Source: Nonomuraea soli
GTDB lineage: Bacteria > Actinomycetota > Actinomycetes > Streptosporangiales > Streptosporangiaceae
Length of the DNA stretch: 64,000 nucleotides
Assembly (NCBI RefSeq): GCF_013761175.1
Contig: NZ_JACDUR010000001.1
Span: 868,001-932,000 of the forward strand
Reading direction: 5' to 3'
Below are positions 57,979-64,000 of this stretch, in pieces. Made by a program: the position numbers and the translations under genes. Within the stretch, counting starts at the first letter, position 1. Each line of letters opens with the position of its first letter. The notes beneath the pieces are model-generated. The model made no database searches. It was not told the DNA's origin and saw only the letters and a program-made list of their open reading frames with translations.

Positions 57979-59465
57979 TGCTCGCCGCGGTGCTGGCCGG
58001 CGTCGCCGCGGTGCTGGTCCTGTCGGTCGTTGTCGGGATGGTACGGCCCCGCCGCTACGCCACGGTGGAGCAGTTCTACCTGGCCGCCCGCGCCGTGCCG
58101 CCCCTGCGCAACGGCGCGGCGATCAGCTCCGAATACACCTCGGCCGCCGCCTGCCTGGGCCTGGCCGGGCTGATCGCCACCCACGGCTCCCAGATGCTCT
58201 GGTATCCGGTTGGCGCCGCCGCCGGGTTCGTGGTCCTGCTCGCCCTGGTCGTGGCGCCACTGCGCCGTTCCGGCACCTACACGCTCTCCGACTTCGCCCA
58301 GTGGCGTTTCGGCTCCTCCGGCCTGCGGCGCCTGACGACCTGCACGGTGCTGGTGATCGGGCTGGTCTACCTGGTCGCCCAGTTCCACGCCGCGGGCGTG
58401 GTGCTGCGCCTGCTGACCGGGCTGCCCGCGTGGGGCGGCTGGCTGGCGGTGGCGGTGCCCGCGGTCGGGATCGCGCTGGCCGGGGGCATGCGGAGCGTCA
58501 CCCGGGTGCAGGCGACGCAGTTCTGGCTCAAGCTCGTCGTCTTCACCGGCTGCGCCCTGGTGCTGTGGTGCACCTGGCGCTGCCTGGCGGCGCCGGAGCC
58601 GCTGCGGGTGGCCGGGTTCGCCGGGCCGTACGAAGGGGCGGGCACCCTGGCCGGGGCGGGGGACCCGTCGCTGCCGGGCATCCTGACCGTGCTGCTGGCC
58701 TGCGCGCTGGGCACCATGGGGCTGCCGCACATCGTGGTGCGCGTCTACGCCAACCCCGACGGGCGCAGCGCCCGCCGCTCCATCGTCGCCGCGCAGGTGT
58801 TGCTGGGCGTCTTCTTCCTCGTCCCGCCGCTGTACGGCATCCTCGGGCGGGTGCACGTGCCCGACGCGCACTCCGACGAGGTCGTGCTGCTGCTGCCGTC
58901 CATGATGCTGCCGGGCGCGGCGGGCAACGTGCTGACCGGCCTGCTGGCCGCGGGGGCCTTCGCCGCCTTCCTGGCCACCTCCTGCGGAGTCCTGGTGGCG
59001 GTGGGCGGCGCGGTCTCCTCGTGCGTCAGCCGGGTCTCGGTCACCTCCTTCCGCGTGGCCGTCGCGGTGGTCGCGGTGGCGGCCCTGGGCATGGCGGCGC
59101 TCACGAGCCCCGGCAGCTCGGTCCTGCTCGTCCTGGTCGGCTTCAGCCTGTCCGCGGCCACTTTCTGCCCCCTGCTGGTCCTGGGGATCTGGTGGCGCCG
59201 GCTGACGGCCGCCGGGGTGGTGGCCGGGTTCGTGGTCGGGGGCGGCCTGACTCTGACCCTTGTCTACGCCGATCTGGTGGGCTTGAAGGCAGGGCTCGCG
59301 GCGGCCTATCCGGCGGCGTTCTCGGTGCCGGCGGCGTTCGTGGCGATGGTCGTGACGTCGCTGGTCACGCGGGGTCGGGTGCCGGGGAACGTGGATGCGC
59401 TCATGGCGCGCATGCACTGGCCGGAAGACCGCTCGTCGCGCCAGGATGCCCGCTCGTCGTTCTGA
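57978..59465 (+). CDS. Sodium:solute symporter (SSS family), acetate/pyruvate permease-like
   Basis: A 495-residue transporter with about 13 transmembrane helices. Family motifs include FYLAARAVPPLRNGAAISSEYTSAAACLGLAG at the front, SGTYTLSDFAQWRF and MRSVTRVQATQFWLKLVVF. This matches ActP/MctC-like monocarboxylate symporters. ATG 57978 sits within the preceding stop (TGATG). Expression is probably controlled by the upstream LytS/LytTR pair, giving a sensor-transporter module for small organic acids. Confidence 0.92.
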   Translation: MLAAVLAGVAAVLVLSVVVGMVRPRRYATVEQFYLAARAVPPLRNGAAISSEYTSAAACLGLAGLIATHGSQMLWYPVGAAAGFVVLLALVVAPLRRSGTYTLSDFAQWRFGSSGLRRLTTCTVLVIGLVYLVAQFHAAGVVLRLLTGLPAWGGWLAVAVPAVGIALAGGMRSVTRVQATQFWLKLVVFTGCALVLWCTWRCLAAPEPLRVAGFAGPYEGAGTLAGAGDPSLPGILTVLLACALGTMGLPHIVVRVYANPDGRSARRSIVAAQVLLGVFFLVPPLYGILGRVHVPDAHSDEVVLLLPSMMLPGAAGNVLTGLLAAGAFAAFLATSCGVLVAVGGAVSSCVSRVSVTSFRVAVAVVAVAALGMAALTSPGSSVLLVLVGFSLSAATFCPLLVLGIWWRRLTAAGVVAGFVVGGGLTLTLVYADLVGLKAGLAAAYPAAFSVPAAFVAMVVTSLVTRGRVPGNVDALMARMHWPEDRSSRQDARSSF

Positions 59466-59629
59466 CACTCTCCGTATGTCGATGACTACAGACCGTTGGG
59501 CGAGCTGTGCCGAAACCGGGGTTCGCTTCCAAGATCGCGACCGTAGTGTCTACGCATCGGAAGCCACACCGCCGCAATGGGGGGGCACGGAGCCACAGGC
59601 TCAGGACAGGCCCCTTGCGTCGGATCCAC
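59466..59629. other. Non-coding spacer after the symporter
   Basis: 164 bp without a frame in the local codon bias. AT-richer up to 59560 with a weak plus-strand promoter-like pair (TTCGCT, 16 bp, TAGTGT). It leads into the structured region 59630-59776. Nothing else recognised. Confidence 0.5.
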
Positions 59630-59776
59630 GGCGGCCCTCGGGGCCGCCACGGTCGCCGGGCCCTCAACCGGGGGGTAGGGCCCGGCGACCGAGCCGTGGA
59701 GGGATGTCCGCCGGGCCGCGGAAAGGACCGCGATCCGGCCAAACGGGGGCGGCCGGATCGCGGGGCGGACATCCCT
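59630..59776 (-). ncRNA. Candidate 6C-type structured RNA
   Basis: On the minus strand two long perfect hairpins show C-rich loops: stem 59728-59740/59751-59763 (13 bp, loop GCCCCCGTTT) nested in a 13-bp outer stem 59700-59712/59764-59776, and stem 59650-59664/59677-59691 (15 bp, loop ACCCCCCGGTTG with six C). A third hairpin 59630-59637/59641-59648 may end the RNA. Tandem C-loop hairpins are the hallmark of actinobacterial 6C RNA. The strand is chosen from the C-rich loops; no promoter was identified. Confidence 0.55.
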
Positions 59777-59843
59777 TCACAGGCACGACCCCGGGGGTTC
59801 ACGGGGCCAGGGCGGGCGACAGCCGCCGACGAGCAGGACGTGC

Positions 59844-59895
59844 ACGAGGACGCCTCCCTGGCCGGGGTGACCCGATGCCAGGGAGGCGTCCTCGT
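59844..59895 (-). terminator. 19-bp perfect stem-loop after the endonuclease IV gene
   Basis: GAGGACGCCTCCCTGGC (59846-59862) pairs with GCCAGGGAGGCGTCCTC (59877-59893), extended by two pairs (59844-59845 with 59894-59895), loop 14 nt. It starts within the nfo stop codon. No T-run follows, so it is a GC-only terminator or 3'-end protecting hairpin. Confidence 0.65.
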
Positions 59896-60737
59896 CACGC
59901 GTCGCGCAGAGACTTCAGCAACGCGATGTCGACCCGGTAGTCGTCGGCCTTGCCCGGCGTCTCGATGCAGAACGGGATGCCCGCCGCCACCGGGTGCGCG
60001 AACAGCTCGGCGAAGGCGCGCTCGCCGATGTGGCCCTGGCCGATCTTCTCGTGCCTGTCCTTCTTGGCGCCGCAGACGTCCTTGGAGTCGTTGGCGTGGA
60101 TCAGTTTGAGCCGGCCCGGCGCGATCTTGTGCAGCGCGTCGAGCGTCTCGGCCACCCCGCCCTCGGCGGCGAGGTCGTGGCCGGCGGCGAAGGCGTGGCA
60201 GGTGTCGAAGCAGACACCCGCCTTCGGGTGCCAGTCGAGCGCCGCCAGGTACGGCTCGAGATCCTGCACGGTCGCGCAGAGCATCGCCCCCTGACCGGCC
60301 ATCGGCTCCAGCAGCAGGTCGGGGCCGCCGTCGGGGATCTCCTCCAGCAGGGGGAGCAGGTGCTCGTGGAGCTGGCGCATGGCGTCGTCGCGCGGCTGCG
60401 AGACGGCGCTGCCGGTGTGCACCACCACGCCCTTGGCGCCGGTCTCGACGCCGCGCCGCAGCGTGTAGCGGGTCAGCGCGATCGAGTTGGCCAGCGTCTC
60501 GGGGTTGGGCGAGCCGAAGTTGACCAGGTAGGGGAGGTGGATGTAGCTCTCCACTCCCGACTCGGCGAGCTTGGCGTCCTCGTCGGACTTTCCCTCGGTC
60601 AGCGCCCAGGCGCGGGGATTGGTGACGAACACCTGCATCATCTCGGCGCCGATGTCGGCCATGTACTTCAGGCCGCCTGTCGCCAGGCCGCCCGCGACGG
60701 ACACGTGTCCGCCGATCAGTGATGTGTGAGAGCTCAT
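59895..60737 (-). CDS. nfo: Deoxyribonuclease IV (endonuclease IV)
   Basis: A 280-residue AP endonuclease of the xylose-isomerase-like TIM-barrel fold. It opens IGGHVSVAGGL and keeps the zinc-ligand blocks: YLVNFGSP, VVVHTGSAV (His), LLLEPMAGQG (Glu), VCFDTCHAFAAGHD (Asp, His), IHANDSKDVCGAKKDRHEKIGQGHIGE and FCIETPG. It cuts DNA at abasic sites in base excision repair. Its stop is part of a large hairpin. Confidence 0.94.
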   Translation of the reverse strand: MSSHTSLIGGHVSVAGGLATGGLKYMADIGAEMMQVFVTNPRAWALTEGKSDEDAKLAESGVESYIHLPYLVNFGSPNPETLANSIALTRYTLRRGVETGAKGVVVHTGSAVSQPRDDAMRQLHEHLLPLLEEIPDGGPDLLLEPMAGQGAMLCATVQDLEPYLAALDWHPKAGVCFDTCHAFAAGHDLAAEGGVAETLDALHKIAPGRLKLIHANDSKDVCGAKKDRHEKIGQGHIGERAFAELFAHPVAAGIPFCIETPGKADDYRVDIALLKSLRDA

Positions 60738-60750
60738 GATGGCGCCAAGT

Positions 60751-61320
60751 CTAGGAGATGCCCTGGAGCTCCTTCAGATATTCCGCCAGCGGCCGCAGTC
60801 CCGCCTCGGCGCGGCGCTTGTCGACCTCGGCCTCGTTCTCGATGCCGATCTGCGGCTTCCACTTCCCCTGGGCGTCGGTCTCCCACTGCGTGCCGTACAC
60901 CTGGGGCTTGTTGTCCTTCACCCTGACCCGGTCGGTGAGGTAGGCCAGGTCGCCCTTGGAGGCGTCACCCGCCTCCACGGCCTTGCGCAGCAGGCCGAGG
61001 CCGCGCCGCTGGAAGTCGGGGTCGAGGTCGGCGTGCTGGACGAGCGCCCACGCGGCCGTGGAGCCGTCCTTGCCCACCATGGCCCACCCCGGCCAGCCGT
61101 ACTGGTCGAGGACCTGCTTCATGCGGGCGGTGTTGGCCTTCTCGACGCGGTCGAACTGCTCGTCGGTGACCTCGGCCGTGCGGGTCAGCTGGTCCTCGTC
61201 GAGCATCTTCAGCAGCTCCGCCCGCAGGAGCGGGTTGCTCGGGCGGCTCGGCGGCTCCTGGGCCGTGGAGCACGCCGCCAGGGTGGCGAAAGCCAGGAAT
61301 GCGCAGAAAAGTGCTCGCAC
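60751..61320 (-). CDS. Lipoprotein, DUF6624-like
   Basis: A 189-residue protein with a lipoprotein signal (FAFLAFATLAACS, lipobox LAAC) and a helical body (LLRAELLKMLDEDQLTRTAEVTDEQFDRVEKANTARMKQVLDQYGWPGWAMVG..., RGLGLLRKAVEAGDASKGDLAYLTDRVRV), ending in YLKELQGIS. The body resembles the DUF6624 family. Anchored outside the cell; function unknown. It sits 13 bp upstream of nfo on the same strand and 22 bp downstream of pucR. Confidence 0.75.
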   Translation of the reverse strand: MRALFCAFLAFATLAACSTAQEPPSRPSNPLLRAELLKMLDEDQLTRTAEVTDEQFDRVEKANTARMKQVLDQYGWPGWAMVGKDGSTAAWALVQHADLDPDFQRRGLGLLRKAVEAGDASKGDLAYLTDRVRVKDNKPQVYGTQWETDAQGKWKPQIGIENEAEVDKRRAEAGLRPLAEYLKELQGIS

Positions 61321-61342
61321 GGACGCACCGTACCACGGAGCA

Positions 61343-62896
61343 TCAGCCCAGGCGGAGGGCCAGGAAGAAGTCCACCCGGTCCTCCAGGCGCGACAGGTCG
61401 CGGCCGGTCAGGTCCTGGATGCGCTGGATGCGGTAGCGCAGCGTGTTGACGTGGACGTGCAGCAGCTCGGCGCACCTGGTCCAGGAGCCCGAGCACTGCA
61501 GGAAGGCCTCCAGGGTGCGCACCAGCTCGGCGCGGTGCACCTGGTCGTAGGAGCGCAACGGGTCGAGCAGGCGCACCCGGAACATGTGGCGCACGTCGTC
61601 GGGGACGCTGGCCAGCAGCAGCACGTGGGTGGCCAGCTCGTCGTGGCCGACGACCGCGTCGGGGCCCGACGCCGAGACCGGCCGGCCCTCGGCCATGCGC
61701 CGCGCGTAGCGGGCCTCCTCGACCGCGCCGCGCAGGCCCTCCACGGGAGCCACGCCACTGACGCCGACGGTGAGCCGGGTGCCGCCGAGCCCGGGCGCCA
61801 GGGCGTGCACGGCGGCGCGGATGCGGGTGGTCAGCTCGGCGTCGGCTGCGGGGATGAGAGCGATCGCCTCGTCCTCGATGACGCCGATCACCGGGTGTAT
61901 CGGATGTGCCCCGGGTGCCGCTGCGGCTCCGCCGTACAGGATCTCGCGCACCACCGAGCGCAGCTCGCCGGGACGCAGACCGCCGTCGGAGCCCCCGCTG
62001 GCCTGGGCGGCGACGGCGACGAAACCCTCGGCGCCGGCCAGCCCCGTGACCTCCAGCCTGGGCAGGATGTCGCTGGGCTTGCCGTCGGTCAGCACGAGCC
62101 GCACCAGCTCCTGGGCGATGCGGCCCTCCGGGCTGAGCCGGTCGTCCTGCCGCACCCGCTCCAGCGCCGCCACGGCCGCCAGCTCGCCCGCCAGCGCCTG
62201 CCGCTCCTCCGGCCAGTCGTCGTAGGAACCCTCGAAGGCGACGAACCAGTCGGCCACCCGCGAGGTGGTCTGCTCGTCGACCGGGAAGATCGAGTAGCCG
62301 CCGCGCACGCACGGCATGCGCTTGGCGGTGAGGAAGACGCGGGCCAGCATGGCCGCGGCGTCCGCGGCCAGCTCGGCGTTGCCCGACACGACCCGGCCCG
62401 ACGCCGTCAGCACGGCGCACCGCATGCCCAGGTCGCGGCCGATCATCTCCAGCACGGGATCAAGCCCGGCGCCCGAGACGAGCTGCCGGTGCCGGTCGAG
62501 CACGGCCTTGACGTCGGAGGCCCGCTCGCCCGACAACCGCCGCACGATGTGCTCGGTGACCTCGGCGAACCCGAGCGCCTGGGGCACGTGGAAGAGCGGC
62601 ACCCGATGGCGGGCGCACGCCTCGACCAGGTCGGCGGGCAGCTCGCCGCTGGAGGCCTCGCACGCGCCCAGCGCCGACACGCCGGCGCGGGCCAGGGCCG
62701 CCACGAAGGTCTCGCTGTCGGCCGGGCGGGTGCGCCAGACGAGCCCGGTCAGCACCAGCTCTCCACCGGTCAGGTAGCGGCCGGGATCGAGCAGGTCGGT
62801 CGTCACCACCCAGCGGATGGGGCGGGCCAGCTCGTCGTGCCCGCTGAGCGCGGACAGGCCGAGCTCGGGCATCTCGAGCAGGGCTTGCAGTCGCAT
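61343..62896 (-). CDS. PucR family transcriptional regulator of purine catabolism
   Basis: A 517-residue regulator: N-terminal PucR sensor domain (RLQALLEMPELGLSALSG, RPIRWVVTTDLLDPGRYLTGGELVLTGL), a central GGDEF-like CdaR region and a C-terminal PucR helix-turn-helix (CAELLHVHVNTLRYRIQRIQDLTGRDL). ATG 62896. It is divergent from uraD/uraH/urate oxidase, fitting the known role of PucR in urate and allantoin catabolism. Probably senses a purine breakdown product. Confidence 0.92.
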   Translation of the reverse strand: MRLQALLEMPELGLSALSGHDELARPIRWVVTTDLLDPGRYLTGGELVLTGLVWRTRPADSETFVAALARAGVSALGACEASSGELPADLVEACARHRVPLFHVPQALGFAEVTEHIVRRLSGERASDVKAVLDRHRQLVSGAGLDPVLEMIGRDLGMRCAVLTASGRVVSGNAELAADAAAMLARVFLTAKRMPCVRGGYSIFPVDEQTTSRVADWFVAFEGSYDDWPEERQALAGELAAVAALERVRQDDRLSPEGRIAQELVRLVLTDGKPSDILPRLEVTGLAGAEGFVAVAAQASGGSDGGLRPGELRSVVREILYGGAAAAPGAHPIHPVIGVIEDEAIALIPAADAELTTRIRAAVHALAPGLGGTRLTVGVSGVAPVEGLRGAVEEARYARRMAEGRPVSASGPDAVVGHDELATHVLLLASVPDDVRHMFRVRLLDPLRSYDQVHRAELVRTLEAFLQCSGSWTRCAELLHVHVNTLRYRIQRIQDLTGRDLSRLEDRVDFFLALRLG

Positions 62897-63027
62897 GTCT
62901 ATTAGTAACGCACAGGTGAACGTGCAAAGAACTTGGAGCATGACACGAAAGGGCCAGGCCAAGCCTTGGGCTGTTTCGGAGTTCTCGCCGCTGGACCGGG
63001 CATGCCGGGCATGTGTGTACTGCTGGC
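62897..63027. promoter_or_regulatory. Divergent control region pucR / urate operon
   Basis: 131 bp separate the two starts, AT-richer near pucR (CTATTAGTAACGCAC) with direct repeats GGGCATG at 62999 and 63008. It must carry both promoters and the PucR site; no exact boxes could be assigned. Confidence 0.55.
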
Positions 63028-63486
63028 ATGCCGATCGCTCCAACCGAGCAGGACCTGCTGACCTGCTGCGCCTCCCGGGCCTTCGCCCGGCATGTGGCCG
63101 CCCTGCGCCCCTACCGGGACCTGGCCCAGCTGACGACCGTGGCCGACGCCGCCGTGCGCGGCCTGGAGTGGCCGGACGTGCTGGAGGCGCTGGCCGCCCA
63201 CCCGCGCATCGGGGAGCGCGCCGCAGGCGCCGACCGTGAGGCCGCCTGGTCGCGCCAGGAGCAGTCGGGCGTGACCGACGGCACGCGCGCCGAGCTGGCC
63301 GAGGGCAACAAGGCCTACGAGGAGCGGTTCGGCCACGTGTACCTGATCTGCGCGACCGGCCTGAGCGGTGAGGAGATGCTGGCGCGGCTGCGCGAGCGGC
63401 TGCTCAACGACGCCGAGGCCGAGCAGGCCGTGGTCCGCGAGGAACTGGCCAAGATCACCCGACTGCGATTGGCGAAGATGCTGTGA
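63028..63486 (+). CDS. uraD: 2-oxo-4-hydroxy-4-carboxy-5-ureidoimidazoline decarboxylase
   Basis: A 152-residue OHCU decarboxylase that converts OHCU to S-allantoin, third step of urate oxidation. The core HPRIGERAAGADREAAWSRQEQSGV contains the catalytic His and neighbouring acidic residues, followed by GNKAYEERFGHVYLICATG. ATG 63028 gives a product of typical length. It overlaps uraH by four bases (GTGA). Confidence 0.94.
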   Translation: MPIAPTEQDLLTCCASRAFARHVAALRPYRDLAQLTTVADAAVRGLEWPDVLEALAAHPRIGERAAGADREAAWSRQEQSGVTDGTRAELAEGNKAYEERFGHVYLICATGLSGEEMLARLRERLLNDAEAEQAVVREELAKITRLRLAKML

Positions 63487-63776
63487 GTTTCTCCAGTCAT
63501 GTTCTGAACGCGGCTAGCGGCCGCCCGGCCCAGGGCGTGCACGTACGGCTGGAGCACGAGGGGCAGACCGTCGCCGAGGGCCGCACCGACGAGGACGGCC
63601 GCGTCAAGGGCTGGAATCCGGGCCCAGGAGTCCACCGGGTGATCTTCACCGACCTGCCCTACCAGGACTTCTACCCCGAGGTGATCATCACCTTCCGGAT
63701 CGACGACCCCGCCCAGCACTACCACGTCCCCCTGCTGCTGAGCCCCTTCGCCTACTCCACCTACCGCGGGAGCTGA
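63483..63776 (+). CDS. uraH: 5-hydroxyisourate hydrolase (transthyretin-like)
   Basis: A 97-residue enzyme, shortened relative to typical forms at the N-terminus but with the catalytic motifs: SSHVLNAASGRPA (His), RVKGWNPGPGVHRVIF and the C-terminal YHVPLLLSPFAYSTYRGS signature. It hydrolyses 5-hydroxyisourate, second step of urate breakdown. GTG start inside the uraD stop. Confidence 0.94.
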   Translation: MSFSSHVLNAASGRPAQGVHVRLEHEGQTVAEGRTDEDGRVKGWNPGPGVHRVIFTDLPYQDFYPEVIITFRIDDPAQHYHVPLLLSPFAYSTYRGS

Positions 63777-63779
63777 ACC

Positions 63780-64000
63780 GTGACCCTCCTCCTAGGCCCC
63801 AACAGGTACGGCAAAGCCGAGACCCGCCTGGTGCGGGTCGTCCGCGACGGCGACGTCCACCACCTCAAGGACATCAACGTCTCCTCCTCGCTCTCCGGCG
63901 AGATGGAGTCGGTGCACCTGACCGGCGACAACGCCGCGGTGCTGCCCACCGACACGCAGAAGAACACCGTCTACGCCTTCGCCAGGCGGCACGGCGTCGA
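63780..64000 (+). CDS. Urate oxidase, 3' end beyond the window
   Basis: The first 73 codons of uricase, starting GTG 63780 three bases after uraH: LLGPNRYGKAETRLVRVVRDGDVHHLKDINVSSSL and VLPTDTQKNTVYAFARRHGV. The TDTQKNTVYAFA block with Thr and the N-terminal Lys of GKAE are active-site features. It oxidises urate to 5-hydroxyisourate. Truncated by the window edge. Confidence 0.93.
   Translation, partial: MTLLLGPNRYGKAETRLVRVVRDGDVHHLKDINVSSSLSGEMESVHLTGDNAAVLPTDTQKNTVYAFARRHGV

Noticed and set aside
59481..59560. tRNA or riboswitch in the symporter downstream region
   Set aside because: A TTCG-type loop was considered but no cloverleaf or known aptamer pattern fits.

Overview
The window is very GC-rich, with third codon positions almost always G or C, frequent GTG starts and many ATGA/GTGA stop-start overlaps. 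Together with a PimB-like mannosyltransferase, ROK glucokinase, a DasR-type operator and a family 2B encapsulin, this points to a mycelial actinomycete chromosome, perhaps a Streptosporangiales-type organism; the genus is inference only. No rRNA, tRNA, transposase, prophage or CRISPR array was seen. The segment reads as chromosomal backbone with several accessory islands.

Layout. 1-3.5 kb: 3' part of an M48 membrane protease, a PimB-like glycosyltransferase, then a small operon (ribbon-helix-helix protein, DUF4097 adhesin-like protein, 53-residue protein) preceded by three TGACGTCA-like boxes spaced exactly 11 bp. 3.7-12.4 kb: the most striking locus, an isoprenoid nanocompartment cluster: IclR regulator and dxs on the minus strand; divergently, a polyprenyl diphosphate synthase, a family 2B encapsulin, a two-domain geosmin-synthase-like terpene cyclase and a second family 2B encapsulin, with overlapping or closely spaced genes. 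The pathway could run from DXP synthesis through prenyl chain elongation to cyclisation inside a two-component shell. 12.5-25 kb: GNAT/FemAB-like acetyltransferase, VanW protein, acyl-CoA synthetase, metallophosphoesterase, the SRPBCC-ArsA-small CxxC protein operon, glucokinase, EEP phosphatase, secreted propeller protein and small stress or detoxification proteins.

25-38 kb: membrane protein, carboxylesterase, PlsC acyltransferase, homocysteine methyltransferase, an arylsulfatase that looks leaderless under a 33-bp inverted repeat, a MerR/VIT-vWA operon, Dps with a clear terminator, and a large fusion of a catalytically dead caspase-like domain with a KAP-type P-loop NTPase. 37-50 kb: PhoX-like protein, MarR-GNAT fusion, lactonase, dimethylformamidase-like secreted protein, an HTH-Clp_N protein with two perfect operators, divergent glpK/pfkA sharing a DasR-type site, two MHYT sensors, a DesK/LuxR-type two-component system and ThiI.

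50-64 kb: orphan MecA_N domain protein, DLH-family hydrolase with divergent ArsR-like regulator, a membrane-anchored NB-ARC-TPR protein with an in-frame 12-bp minisatellite, YiaAB protein, sulfite-oxidase-fold protein, a LytS/LytTR system co-transcribed with a sodium:solute symporter, a candidate 6C-type structured RNA, endonuclease IV, a lipoprotein, and finally PucR divergent from the urate catabolism genes uraD, uraH and the 5' end of urate oxidase. Nucleotide-level comparison of the two encapsulin genes suggests recent gene conversion.
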